Of a DNA stretch of 33,131 bases, positions 9,608-19,993 are shown in pieces. Source of the DNA: Cylindrodendrum hubeiense (Eukaryota > Ascomycota > Sordariomycetes > Hypocreales > Nectriaceae). Made by a program: the position numbers and the translations under genes. The first letter of the stretch is position 1. Each line of letters begins with the position of its first letter. The notes below the pieces were generated by a model. That model searched no databases, was not told where the DNA came from, and saw only the letters and a list, made by a program, of their open reading frames with translations. The stretch lies in assembly GCA_014621425.1 (NCBI GenBank), contig JAANBB010000432.1:1-33131 (forward strand), written 5' to 3'.

Positions 9608-12424
9608 ATGTGGCTACTGGACATCGATTCACTCGAGCTGCACCGCTACCGCCAGGCTGTCGACGACCCTCCCTATGTCGCGCTGTCCCATTGCTGGGGA
9701 GATGGAGGGATTACACTTAACGACCTGCGCAGCCTGCGAGCAGCGCGCGATGTGAAGATAGAATCCCACAGAGCAGGCCGCCGACTTACACAATCAATAC
9801 CATCCCTTCCCTCGCCCGTCGCCAAAAGGACGACCTCTCACTTTCTTGATACCGGCACCCTGGGCACCCACACCAGGTCTCGTCTACCCCAGCTCAACGA
9901 AGTCAACCATTCCGCGGCCGAGCGCGGCACGAGGGTCCTCGAGGCCTGTGCTGAAGCCCGAACCTTTGGCGTTCAGAAGCTATGGGTCGATGATTTATGC
10001 ATTGACCGATCCTCAAGCGCTGAGATTTCTGAGGCCATCAACTCAATGTTTCGAATTTTCCAGAATGCCCGCGTCTGCCTAGCACATCTCAGCGACCTGA
10101 ACACACAACAAGGGCCATTTGATACCCCGGAGAGACGTATCGAGCAAAGCAGGTGGGGGAGTCGAGTCTGGGTGCTACAAGAGATCATCGCCGCCAAGGA
10201 TATGCAATTCTACGACAATCAATGGACACGACTAGGGACCAAGAAATCTTTACTCCCGTTCCTTTCAAGCTTCCTTCGAATCGACAGAGCTGTACTTGAA
10301 AATTCAGAGTGCCTTCCTGATTTCTCTACTGGCCGGAGAATGTCCTGGGCCGCCCGGCTCTCTGCAAATCGATCTGAGGATGTTGCGTATTCTCTTCTGG
10401 GTATCTTTGGGGTCAGTCTTACCGTTATTTATGGAGAAGGACAACGTGCCTTTTTCAGACTCCAAGAAGAAATTTTGAAGGATACTGACGATGCTACTTT
10501 CTTTGCGTGGCTATCCGTTAGCGACCAGAAATATCGGGGTCTGTTTGCTAACTCTCCAGCTGAATTTGCCCATTTCGGGATTCATTCCAAGCTAGTGTCT
10601 CTTCATATTAAAGGCTGTATACAGATAAGCTCTGCTGGGATCCTCATCGAAGACTCGTTTGGTACACAAGGCGCAGGTCAGGAGATGATGCTGTGCCTTT
10701 CCGGAGAGAGCAAACATGATGGTGAAATATGCCTAGGCATTTCTTTGAGGCAGTGGAACAATCGTTATGTGCGGTCTTCGCCACATCAAATGTTCAAACT
10801 CGGAAACCTGCTGAGAGGCCCCTCAAGAAAACTTTGCATAAGCAGGGATGTGAGCGAAAGGGTTTCTAATACCATTGCCACGCAGCTTCTGCCAGTAATG
10901 AGGACATCATATGGTCAACAGGAATTAATGGAAACGGGTCCAAACACGAAAGAGGCCGTGGTTGGAATTTCTCTGGACAATGAATCTGTCTCAACGGTGC
11001 AGCAGATCGATCTGAATTACTGGATAAAGCCTGAAAGATGCATGCTTCAAAGAGGCGTCGGATCTAGCAATTATGCTTGGCCCGTGGCATCTTGGAAGCC
11101 ATCTACAATGCTTGGCACCATGAACCAGCTTAGTTCACTTCATGGCGTTCAATCTGGAAATCAAAAAGGGCGAAACGAACTCAGATCTGGCAGTGTTACT
11201 GAATCTATGATATCCGAGGAGTCATCTACTTTCCTTGGTACTATGAGGCCATTCAGTTCAATCCGCGGCGTCCAGGCTGGAGATCGAAAAATGCTACATG
11301 AATGCAGATCAGAAACACTATCTGATTCTGAACAGCAAGAGCATAAGGGATGCTCTAAAAGGTCGATGATCTATGAGACAGATTCATCCAGCGGCTCAGG
11401 ATCAGAAACGGAGCTCTTAGAATATTCAAGCTCATTGGAGGAAACCCCAGGTTTGGGAAGACGCTATTCAACGGTGAAACTAACAGATAATTTGACGGAG
11501 CATGGTCTTCTTCGCTTCTCGCAATGGGTAAATGCCAAGCTCAGTGGCAAGATACTGAATCGCAAAAGGACGCTATCACGTCCAACAAGAAAGAGGGTCA
11601 AAAAAGAGTCCTTTGAAGAGTATTCAGAGGTCGAATGCATCACGGATCCAGAGGATTTGGAGACTCTTATTGTTGCGACCCCGACGGTCAAGACATCTCT
11701 CTTCGCGTGCCCTTTTCAACTTCAAATGCCGCATAAATACCCTCAATGTCTGAGGGAAGGTGGCTTCTCGGACATGGAGAACCTCGTTCAACATCTTTCG
11801 GTGGCACATCGTCTGCCGGACTACTGTCCCATCTGTCGCCGGATCTTTAGTACGACTGGGGCTTGCGACAAACATATTGTAGATAGGTCCTGCAAACTAA
11901 GGACAACACCGGAAATGGAGGGCGTAACAGATTATCAGATAAGACAGCTTTCCCAACCCTTTTATTCATTGCAGTCGAAGGAAGTGCAATGGAATGCGGT
12001 GTGGAACACGGTCTTTCTTGCAACGGAGAGGCCACCCATGCCCTATTTTTCTTCTAGTATTGAGTCATTCATCCGTCTGCTCCGAGACTACTGGTCGAAA
12101 GACGGAAAGGGTGTCATCTTGGATTGGCTAGAGTGCCATACTGTTTGGAGCAAAATATTTGACAGAAACAAGGAGGAATTAGCCGTCTTGAAAGTGACGG
12201 TTTTGGATAAAATGGTTGGCAGACTGCTCGCTGTTTTGCGGCAGCACCGGGATGGGAAACAAGAGAACACGAAATACATGGAACTGCTGGAGGGGCTGTA
12301 TGAAACCCTGTCCAGAGGCCATCGCATTAGCCCGGGATGTCCGTCACCGAGGACTATAATCGCAAACACACCGCCGTCGCAATCAACTACGCCAGGGAGA
12401 TCAGCAGAATTCAAGTCACCCTAA
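9608..12424 (+). CDS. HET-domain protein with a C-terminal Cys/His zinc-binding module, 938 aa
   Basis: HET-domain proteins act in vegetative incompatibility and are viewed as fungal immune-type effectors. Visible HET blocks: YVALSHCWG (23-31), LWVDDLCIDRSSSAEISEAI (125-144), VWVLQEIIA (187-195). The DUF8212-type block follows: RMSWAAR (244-250), SEDVAYSLLGIFGV (256-269), YGEGQRAFFRLQEEI (275-289). The middle (about 480-640) is low-complexity and carries a diverged 41-residue tandem duplication. The C-terminus has a module C701-x12-C714-x14-H729-x4-H734-x5-C740-x2-C743-x12-H756-x5-C762, then GVTDYQ and W795-x3-W799. This module recurs in two neighbouring genes. The start codon precedes MWLLDIDSLEL, a typical HET N-terminus. 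Residues 49-96 look inserted and could be a 144-nt in-frame intron (9752-9895, GTGAAG to CCCCAG). Confidence 0.88.
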   Translation: MWLLDIDSLELHRYRQAVDDPPYVALSHCWGDGGITLNDLRSLRAARDVKIESHRAGRRLTQSIPSLPSPVAKRTTSHFLDTGTLGTHTRSRLPQLNEVNHSAAERGTRVLEACAEARTFGVQKLWVDDLCIDRSSSAEISEAINSMFRIFQNARVCLAHLSDLNTQQGPFDTPERRIEQSRWGSRVWVLQEIIAAKDMQFYDNQWTRLGTKKSLLPFLSSFLRIDRAVLENSECLPDFSTGRRMSWAARLSANRSEDVAYSLLGIFGVSLTVIYGEGQRAFFRLQEEILKDTDDATFFAWLSVSDQKYRGLFANSPAEFAHFGIHSKLVSLHIKGCIQISSAGILIEDSFGTQGAGQEMMLCLSGESKHDGEICLGISLRQWNNRYVRSSPHQMFKLGNLLRGPSRKLCISRDVSERVSNTIATQLLPVMRTSYGQQELMETGPNTKEAVVGISLDNESVSTVQQIDLNYWIKPERCMLQRGVGSSNYAWPVASWKPSTMLGTMNQLSSLHGVQSGNQKGRNELRSGSVTESMISEESSTFLGTMRPFSSIRGVQAGDRKMLHECRSETLSDSEQQEHKGCSKRSMIYETDSSSGSGSETELLEYSSSLEETPGLGRRYSTVKLTDNLTEHGLLRFSQWVNAKLSGKILNRKRTLSRPTRKRVKKESFEEYSEVECITDPEDLETLIVATPTVKTSLFACPFQLQMPHKYPQCLREGGFSDMENLVQHLSVAHRLPDYCPICRRIFSTTGACDKHIVDRSCKLRTTPEMEGVTDYQIRQLSQPFYSLQSKEVQWNAVWNTVFLATERPPMPYFSSSIESFIRLLRDYWSKDGKGVILDWLECHTVWSKIFDRNKEELAVLKVTVLDKMVGRLLAVLRQHRDGKQENTKYMELLEGLYETLSRGHRISPGCPSPRTIIANTPPSQSTTPGRSAEFKSP
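11098..11343 (+). repeat. Diverged 123-bp tandem duplication inside the HET-domain gene
   Basis: Two adjacent in-frame 41-codon units share the pattern (P/S)ST(M/F)LGTM-x3-SS(L/I)-x-GVQ(S/G-type)G followed by Arg/Ser-rich residues. Unit 1 starts near 11098 and unit 2 near 11221. Nucleotide identity is partial, indicating an old duplication kept in frame, in the linker between the HET part and the zinc module. Confidence 0.6.
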
Positions 12425-13143
12425 CTGAGTCAAATAGCAGTGTGCAAGCGTCATAGGCCTGCGCAATGGTGATGACATGCGACAAGTCCTTTTTACAAGG
12501 AGGTAGCAGTGCTCTTCTTAGCAAACGATGGAGAAGACTTGCCGCATATCCTCACAATTACACAAACCTAGAACGCTTGCACGGTGATATTTGACTCAGT
12601 TAAGGTGAGATTTTACAAATCATATATATAACCAACTGAAGCTGAGAGAAGTGAGAGCGTTAGATTGCCAGCCGACTGTCGGCCGGAGTTACAGTATAAA
12701 TGTCCTTTAGTTTGATTGTATTTGCTCAATCATTATGAACAACACGGATCCTTCTCTTATTATCGAAGAGAGATCTACTGCTAACTATGTGTGTGATAAA
12801 TCCAAGAGATCTGCTTGCTTAGTGAAAGAATGTGTAGCATGCTAAGATAGAGCCATTGTTATTTTCCAACAGTAATTTTTGACAGCCTTAGTGTGTAAGG
12901 AGTCTAATTTTGTAGTAGAGGGTTTTAAGGGCCTTGTTGGAGGCGATGATTAGATCAGCTCGGCTTGCTTCTTGAATCCTCATTGGAATCCTCAAGATTG
13001 ATATCAATTACAGGCGTACAGACACCAGTTCTTCGTGCGCTGGCCGAGGGTGATTGTTCGTGAGATACAATTGTATAGTCATGTTAATTTTGGGTTGCGT
13101 AGCCTTGGACTGAGCTTTCTACCTACTGCTATATATGTTTCAT
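12425..13143. other. Convergent intergenic region (HET gene / F-box gene 3' flanks)
   Basis: This 0.7 kb AT-rich stretch lies between two convergent stop codons. It contains ordinary 3'-flank sequence, including a short TATATATA run near 12620. No gene, repeat or RNA seen. Confidence 0.45.
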
Positions 13144-14478
13144 CTAGAACCGCCAACGGAGCGAGATTCCGACATCCTTACATGCCTTTTGGATAGCCTT
13201 CTGATCCTCGATACATGCTTGTGGATACAAGTTTAATCTCTTCAATTTAGGGAACTGGCTCGGGGCTACCTCTACTAGGTGTAAAATACCTTGCGAGAAG
13301 TGTTTATCCCACGCATTCAGTTCAAAAGACTGGACGGAACGCGGCAGGAACTCGGTGAATAGCGTTTGACGCGTTGTCGACAAACCTCTCGCGGGGGCAT
13401 AGCCAGAATACATGTCAAGCTCTATTGCTTCCAAAACTTGCATCTCTTGAATGCTATCATTCAGGTCTGTTCCGAATGTGTGTCCGATCCTCAGGCTTTG
13501 GAGTGTATTTGCTCTGTGAAGAAGAGCCTTGCATATCTGGGGAGGGCGCCCCTCCGCCTGCTCGCAGCTCATCCCGTATGAAAAGAGTTTGAGTTTCTTG
13601 CAGCCCTTCATGATTGCTTTGATAGATTCAACTTCCAGTGTGCTGGATTCGAGCATCAGTTCGAGGAGATTATCATGCTGGATGACGTTTGAGGCTCCGT
13701 AGACTTCATAGGCGAGAACTTTCTTTAAAGCCGGTGCTGCGGCTAGGATTGTTTTGAAAATGTCAATGTGGATTGATGCATGACTGGGATTTCTTCCAAC
13801 ACAGATCTCAGTGAGGCATAACAGTGACCCTGGTTGCAAGAAAGGGACGTCCCAAACATGATCAGCTTCGACTTCGAGGCGCACAAGGTTTGGAAGTAGC
13901 GTTATAAACAGCCGAGATAATGCAACTTCAGGTTTAAGAGAGATCATCTCTGTCGAGTCTTCTGCCAAGCCAGATTGATCTATTGTCCACAATCTTCGGT
14001 GAGTCTCGATTGACTCCCCGATTGTTATTCCAAACTTCTCCATCATGAGGTCAGCCATCAGGTTGGCCTCTTCTATGGACAACTTTCTGCCATAAAAGAA
14101 GTCTGTATACTCGGAATGCATGGACCATTGACTCTCGTCATCAAATAAAGTATCGTCGTAGGGTTTGGGATGCACGAAGCCACAGTATTTGTCGAGTCTG
14201 AACTCCTGGACGTGCTCGGCTAGTTCCCGATGCTGAGCCAATACCCAAAGAAGCTTGAGAAACCCAGCATGTGGATGAACCGGACGGTGATATAGGACAG
14301 ATAATGCATGTCCTTGTAGAGTTGTACAAGTCTGGGACAAGTGGGAAAGGGCGATGATGCTTGGGTGTTGATAAAGCCACAGGGATGGTGATTGCCATGT
14401 AAGATTGCGGCAATGAAGACATAGGACCCGGCATATTTGTTGGATGATCTCGCCAGGAAGTTCGATAAGTGTAACCAT
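13144..14478 (-). CDS. F-box-like protein, 444 aa, single exon
   Basis: The N-terminus MVTLIELPGEIIQQICRVL matches the start of an F-box (LPxEIIxxI), followed by ALSHLSQTCTTLQGHALSVLYHRPV, the usual second half of fungal F-box domains (about residues 5-65). F-box proteins normally recruit substrates to SCF ubiquitin ligases through Skp1. The remainder (about 170-444) is leucine-rich with irregular repeats (LPNLVRLEVEA, LTEICVGRN, LESIKAI-type, LQSLRIGH, FPKLKRLNLYP), consistent with degenerate leucine-rich repeats for substrate binding. No intron is needed. It is convergent with the HET gene and lies between two genes with the shared zinc module. Such proteins are numerous in filamentous fungi and their substrates are mostly unknown. 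Confidence 0.78.
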   Translation of the reverse strand: MVTLIELPGEIIQQICRVLCLHCRNLTWQSPSLWLYQHPSIIALSHLSQTCTTLQGHALSVLYHRPVHPHAGFLKLLWVLAQHRELAEHVQEFRLDKYCGFVHPKPYDDTLFDDESQWSMHSEYTDFFYGRKLSIEEANLMADLMMEKFGITIGESIETHRRLWTIDQSGLAEDSTEMISLKPEVALSRLFITLLPNLVRLEVEADHVWDVPFLQPGSLLCLTEICVGRNPSHASIHIDIFKTILAAAPALKKVLAYEVYGASNVIQHDNLLELMLESSTLEVESIKAIMKGCKKLKLFSYGMSCEQAEGRPPQICKALLHRANTLQSLRIGHTFGTDLNDSIQEMQVLEAIELDMYSGYAPARGLSTTRQTLFTEFLPRSVQSFELNAWDKHFSQGILHLVEVAPSQFPKLKRLNLYPQACIEDQKAIQKACKDVGISLRWRF

Positions 14479-15863
14479 AATAAGAAGAGGGAAGCTCTTG
14501 CTTCACTCACAAGAAGATAATCGAACAAAGCTGAGGATTTGGTAATATGTTTGTTGAACGAGTGGGGTTTGAAATGACATGTGGTACTTGAGTCGGTCAA
14601 TGACTCATATGTGCACGTGCCCGCAACTGGCATGTGTCATCTATGGGTCTTTCTGTTCGCAACACGCATCCTCTCGTGCTTGGCTCTTTTTTCACAAAGT
14701 TATTGCTCTAAGCTCCGTCACTACATTCAAAATCAGAATATTCGGGTAAAAGAAATTGTCAAAATCCTCACTTGATAATAGTAGCTAGATTGATGCGATT
14801 GATGCGTATCGGGGCCACTTTGACTGAAGGTTGTAAAGAAGGATGATGGTTTGTAGTGAAGACCCTCTCAAGCCCACAGGGCTTAGACTTGACGATTAGT
14901 GTTGTACAACATAGGTATCCCCTAGGATGCTAAGATATGATCGTTGCTCATCAGCAATATGCTGAAAAAAACAGTTGCAACATAAATAACGCCGTACTAA
15001 TAGTAGGAGAGATAGTGTTCTGGGCAATAGGGCTACCACATACTTACTTGACACTTAGGCCTTTCTCACTCAATCTTGCTTACGATAAGCTGATGTTGAC
15101 ATTAGCCTGAAAGTATACTAGACCACAACAACTACACCCACCGACGCAAGGCAGCTGTAAGGTGGTGGTCTCTGGTAACTTGTAGAATCTGGATATTTGG
15201 AGCACAACCACACAATAACCAAACATGCAATTGACAGTCCCAATGATAGCTGTATGCGATTATATATTCAGTAACTAATACGGCTCACCTATCTGTTCCC
15301 CCGCTAAATCCACCAAACACACTGCCTACTGGCCGTCACATTATTGCCGGTAATTAACACTTGTGTTTTAACATAAAAGAAACGATATATCCTAGCGTCT
15401 CCTTAGTCACGAGGCCAGACTCACATCACAGCAATCACCGCCTATCAACCTCAACCATCGACCAAAAACACAACAACTTCCACGATACATGAATGCTGGA
15501 TAGTTTCCAGCTATTCGGCTGTCACATGACAAAAGCCGAGGGATGTTACAAAGCTCATCGTTCACGACTATGAGTTCCGTCTAATTACATTTATCTTGTC
15601 GCTAGTTGTGTATGGGGGATTGTTTGACTGAATGCCCAGGCTGGCAAATTATCCTCAACATTTGCATTCATTCAACTATAAACAAGCTAAACTGAACTAA
15701 TTGCTATAATAGTGAGACGATATGCAAGAAATTAATGATAAATTTGACACAGGTAAGCAAGAGTGCTTAAAAAACAGTACTTATTATTAACTCTAAAGAA
15801 TCATAGACTGCACGATGATTCTCATGTTCTAATTTTGGACTTCGGCAATCTTGACTGCTGTCA
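14479..15863. other. Intergenic region of 1.4 kb between F-box gene and second zinc-module gene
   Basis: This holds the F-box promoter (adjacent to 14478, minus strand) and the 3' flank of the next minus-strand gene. Base composition is AT-rich, especially 15640-15780. I see no coding sequence, tRNA or repeat. Confidence 0.4.
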
Positions 15864-17499
15864 CTATATCGAGCTTCCAGGTGCAGAGTCGCAATCAAGG
15901 TACAATACTGAATCGCCGGGTAGTCCCTCCGAATATTCGACCGAGTTCTCGTTTTCTGCCAGTAGGAGATCGACCTTTTGCCAATCTTTCCCCCAATCAA
16001 GTTCCGTTACCGTTGGAGCACCCTCATCACTGACTTGTTCTGCTTTTGTGTCTGCTGGTTCGACGCGTTGTTGTGCTGTATGCAAAACTGCCAGCGGCGT
16101 TATATCGCGCGCCTCAATAGAAGGATTTGTCATTTCAGATTCGAATCGGCTGAAGAATGTCCCCATCATGTCGTCAAGGAGTCCCTGATTGTCGGTATTG
16201 ATGTGCGCATCCCTCAATTCATAGGGAACAATCTCAGCCCCTTTCCGGTTCCAAAATTCCCGAAGCTGCGAAACAATCTCCTGGATATAGTTGCCCAGAT
16301 AGCAGAACTGGGGCCGAGATTGACCTGGAAAGACTATGTCCCAGGCGCCGAACCACTGATCCTCTGGGGACTGTCCTCGACTAGCATTTTTATTAAGATT
16401 CCGTTTCTGCTCTTCAGAAATGCCGTCGAATTGAATGCCAGGCTCTCTTTTGCACTGCGGCTCACGCCTATGACAATCCCTCGACTTTGCTGTTGCAAAT
16501 TGTTGGGAGCAGCGAGGGCAATGGAATTCAAGGCTCATATGTTTTCTGTAGATATGCTGCTTGACATCCTTTACCCGTCGAAGTTCATACTTCAAGCAGT
16601 CATGATATTTATGGCGATCTCTCTTGTAGAAAGGACAAGCTAGAAACTTGGGTGTTGCTGGCTCGTTGTAATGTTCAGGGAGCGGATTTAGTTCGAGAGA
16701 CTGTGACATGCTTATGTTCGAATCACTCCTCAGAAGGGATGTCTTTCGAGTTCGCTTTATAGGCCTCGGAGTCTCTGCTTCTAGTTTGAATGCTTGAGGA
16801 TGCTGTGCCGGTGCCCGCACTGCAGAAGCTTGTTTGGGGCTGGCTTTAGGAGTAGGATAGGTAAACCTTCGGTTTACTAACCCGTCGATTTCCCTCAAAC
16901 CCGAATCCTTCGGATACTGAGCAAATATCTGGCCCTGGGGCTCAAATTGAAACCACTGATTGGAACAGTCTAGTACAGGCGACTCCTGATTCGAAGTTAT
17001 CCACCCCATGGATGCCTCGTTTTTCAGCAATGGATGGTGGATTCCGACGAGATCGTTATCGCGACGACGTTTCCCTATCCCTTTAAACTAATATTAGTAT
17101 ATTTTGAACGGAAAAAGCGCATGCATGGTGCCAACAAGTATTGTCACCGGAATATAGATGATGTATCTGACCTCCAGATGATTCCGAGAGCGAGGATCTT
17201 GATCCAATGATGTTTTCTGAACCCTGTCCCTCTACATCGCCATGAATGTAGCTGGATGATCCTGGAATAACCTGGTCGAGATCATCAATGCCCAGTCTAT
17301 TAAGACTTTGGGGTTCCATGAAGAAGTGACCCGCATCTGTTTGGTTTGATAATACAGAACAAGCAGAGTTGTAAGAGCTTTCGGGATCATTAGTATGACT
17401 CGGTCGTAAAGAGAGATTTAATGTATTGTCAATGAACGGGTCTTTGTAGGTCTCGTGAATGCCATCTCCCGGCATTGCAGCTCCAGCAAACGACTGCAT
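15864..17499 (-). CDS. Zinc-module protein (same Cys/His module as the HET protein C-terminus), 512 aa, two exons
   Basis: Exons on the minus strand: 17499-17172 and 17074-15864 (1539 nt). The ATG at 17499 has a strong context (CCCACCATG). The 97-nt intron runs GTCAGA to GGGATAG with a TACTAAT branch point. The N-terminal about 200 residues are polar and likely disordered, with a basic stretch (RPIKRTRKT). The module is C256-x12-C269-x13-H283-x4-H288-x6-C295-x2-C298-x12-H311-x5-C317 (starting LACPFYKRD; DVKQHIYRKH; HCPRC), then GISEEQ and W350-x3-W354 in WFGAWDIVFPG. The acidic C-terminus follows. Similar C2H2-annotated proteins are common in fungi but have no established function. Nucleic-acid binding or protein interaction are both possible. 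The gene faces away from the third copy. Confidence 0.8.
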
Positions 17500-18428
17500 G
17501 GTGGGCACGTCCGTGACAGCTACGGTGTCTGCCGGATATCGTGGGACACGATGAAAGCAATAAAATAAACAAATAGAATGGTAGGTAGAACTTGACAAGG
17601 CTTTGAGAGATTGGGAATTGAGAGCTGGAAAATGACACAGAGGGCTCAGCCTGATCAGCGTTGCGTGGCAGCCGCTGGGGTTAGGATGGCCGCACTGGTG
17701 TTGAAAGTGCACTTTTGGAATTTGGCTTGCACTGTGGGAAGAGAATTAGTGCAGCAAGCGCCAATTACTGGAAGCCAAGCAATTCGAGACCCCTTGGACT
17801 CCGCAGCCTCGAATACGAAACGACCCCTTCACTCAGAAGAATCGTCTGGCAGGAGCGGTCGCAGGCAATTGGTGGATTTGGGCCTTGTGAACGACCATGA
17901 CGCGGGCGTTCACACCCTGACGACGGGACGGAGTTAGCGGCCAATAATGGGTCAGCATAAGTCTACGCATTTGCGTAGTAGAAATACAGAACATGAGTGG
18001 CTACGCAAGTGGGCCCAGCGCTGCCTGAAGCCATAACCGAGGTGAGACCTCTGTCCCGGTAATACGCAGATGCGTGCTTCATGAACGCGAAGCCTCCAAT
18101 GACGAAAGAACACGAAAAATGCGCTCGCAATACCGAACGATGCCGAGGGAAGACCTAGGTGCCATGCGAGACATTGACTTTCGAGATAGAATGATGACAG
18201 CACCATGAGACGGAGTACAATTCCGTGATATTCTTCTGTATGTCTCTGAGTACGGAGTGAGGTATCTACTATGTAATGAAGCCAATCAAATCAACCAATG
18301 CATTTTCCCTGTACAAAGTACTTTGTATGAATAATGTCCAGTGCGCCTTGTTCCACCCCTAAGCAATAATGTACAGCTCAGCCACTATCCCGGAAGGGGC
18401 TAAGCCACCGTCTGTCCCACATGGCGAC
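17500..18428. other. Intergenic region with two CGCANNTGCG palindromes
   Basis: Contains the promoter of the minus-strand zinc-module gene and the 3' flank of the small gene at 18429. Two extended E-box palindromes are at 17966-17975 and 18065-18074. A half-site, CTACGCA, begins at 18001. No gene is evident. Confidence 0.4.
17963..18074. promoter_or_regulatory. Two CGCANNTGCG extended E-box palindromes
   Basis: CGCATTTGCG lies at 17966-17975 inside a longer perfect inverted repeat (CTACGCA, TT, TGCGTAG, 17963-17978). CGCAGATGCG is at 18065-18074. Each has a CANNTG core, the bHLH-type E-box, with CG on both sides. They belong to a five-site cluster that continues at 18888-19072. Confidence 0.45.
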
Positions 18429-18741
18429 CTATGCCTTGTTCGCCTTGTTCGCCTTGTTGGATGCGCTGGCAGTAAACTTGTTATCGAACTCGGCCATTGT
18501 TTTCGCAGCTTTCAATTTCGGTTTCTTCGAGGCGCTTCGAGGGCGCGACGGTGGTAGCTTCAGTAGCTTTTCATGTATAGGTGGGCATGGATCTTGAAGC
18601 CAAGTATCTATGCGATCATTGTAAAAGGTCGACGAGAAGCTGTAGACGGGGGGCCGATAGTTAGTGACTAGGTACAGCGCGAAGGGGCTGAGGTGCTCAC
18701 TCGCTGCCACTTGTGGCGCTTGGAGCTGGGCTGTGGCTCAT
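18429..18741 (-). CDS. Small two-exon protein, 83 aa, unknown function
   Basis: Exons on the minus strand: 18741-18701 and 18639-18429 (252 nt). The 61-nt intron has a GTGAGC donor, a CACTAAC branch and a CTACAG acceptor. The protein begins MSHSPAPSATSGSDFSSTFY, has an IDTWLQDPCPP segment at about 25-35, then a basic Lys/Arg/Ser/Pro stretch, and ends in a short Asn-Lys-Ala tandem (NKA repeated three times). No signal peptide or transmembrane segment. From memory, an aromatic IxxWL segment followed by a basic Pro/Ser region is seen at the N-termini of some larger fungal nuclease-like proteins, so this could be a truncated remnant of such a gene. The strong intron signals favour a gene that is or recently was expressed. 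E-box palindromes flank it on both sides. Confidence 0.45.
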
Positions 18742-19993
18742 TGTCGCCGACGGTAGACTAAGGAGTCGGAGAGCGAGAGTTTGCAATAAAATAAATGCTC
18801 AAGGTTGCTTTACTATCCAAAATCTTAGACGAGCAGGATATCTTGTTATTATACACCAAGCTCTTATGTCACTTTTGTGAGCTTCCACGCAGTTGCGCAC
18901 TCGACTTCGACACGGACGTGGATATTGTCGCGTCTCGTGTCGGCTGGGAGCCCATCTTCTACGCACATGCGTGGTCACTCTAGGAGCAGTTCACAGGCCC
19001 CCGCACGTAGGGGGCCAACGCAAGCATGAGCAGCGCGAGCCAGCTGGAGCCAGCATGTCGCACGCAATTGCGCACGACAGTGTGGGGGAACCGTACAAGG
19101 CTTTCCTACTCCGCCTCCGCCTCCGCTGGCAACTGAAGCAATTTGTACGCGGCGGTGCCAGGCACGATACAGAGAATCCAGAAACTGTACGGATGTCGAC
19201 GGAGCACTGAACTGCCTCGGGGGCTCATCTCTTCGCTTGCCAAGGCGGCATTGGCTCCGCCGAGCTAGGTGGGCCGTAAGGCGAACCATCCCTGCGGCGA
19301 ACAGTCCGCCGCGGCGTGAAGCTGCAGCTGGACCGTCCCCCCTGGAATGGAGCAGCAGCTCCTGGTGTTGAGCCGCATCGCACTCACCCCGCCACGCCAC
19401 CAGCCAACGGACCTATGTTTTGGTGACGGGCGTGCTGACAGTCTCCCTCCTCACGACAACTTCGAAATTGGCTCCCCAATACACCAACCCCCAAGGCTTG
19501 CAATCGTCGGGCCGTGGCCCTTTTTGCTCTGCCCGCCGCGTGCTCCCGACTCCCTCTTATTTGGTTTCTTTGTTTTCTTCGTTCCGCGCGCCTGGCTAGC
19601 TGCTTCAACAGCCGCCGCCATCACCTCGCACCACCGACTTTCAGCTGTGCAGCCACGGGACTCGGATCGGGCGCGGTGACCACTAACATGCATGACTTCG
19701 CGTGGCCGTGTCCTACCGAAACCGAAACTATGAGCCACTGCTCCGGAGCATCGCAACGCAATGACGCTTTGAAGTCTCCGTCTCCGTCAAAGGCCAGGAA
19801 CCTTGTTCGTTTTCTGGTACGCCGTCCCGCCATTGCCCCTCCATCCATCTCCCTTTGCCCATAGTGGGACAACCCGTAGTGGGACTGACGTGAACAATAG
19901 CGCCCGTCGTCAACTAACGGCCCTGGAAAGCTTCTGGGAGCTCCCCTGACTGCGCTAGCGATTCGGCTCCGCCCACCTCCCCGATGCGACCCC
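18742..19993. other. GC-rich intergenic region between divergent small gene and third zinc-module gene
   Basis: This 1.25 kb region carries both divergent promoters. Three CGCANNTGCG sites occur at 18888-19072. From about 18960 the sequence is markedly GC-rich, giving several long but featureless open frames on both strands. Pyrimidine-rich stretches near 19540-19590 suit the promoter or 5' UTR of the plus-strand gene. No protein is recognised. Confidence 0.4.
18888..19072. promoter_or_regulatory. Cluster of three CGCANNTGCG extended E-box palindromes
   Basis: CGCAGTTGCG at 18888-18897, CGCACATGCG at 18962-18971 and CGCAATTGCG at 19063-19072. They lie about 147-331 bp upstream of the small minus-strand gene, at a spacing suited to a promoter, and about 920-1100 bp upstream of the plus-strand zinc-module gene. 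The CANNTG core suggests a bHLH factor, but that is inference. Confidence 0.5.
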
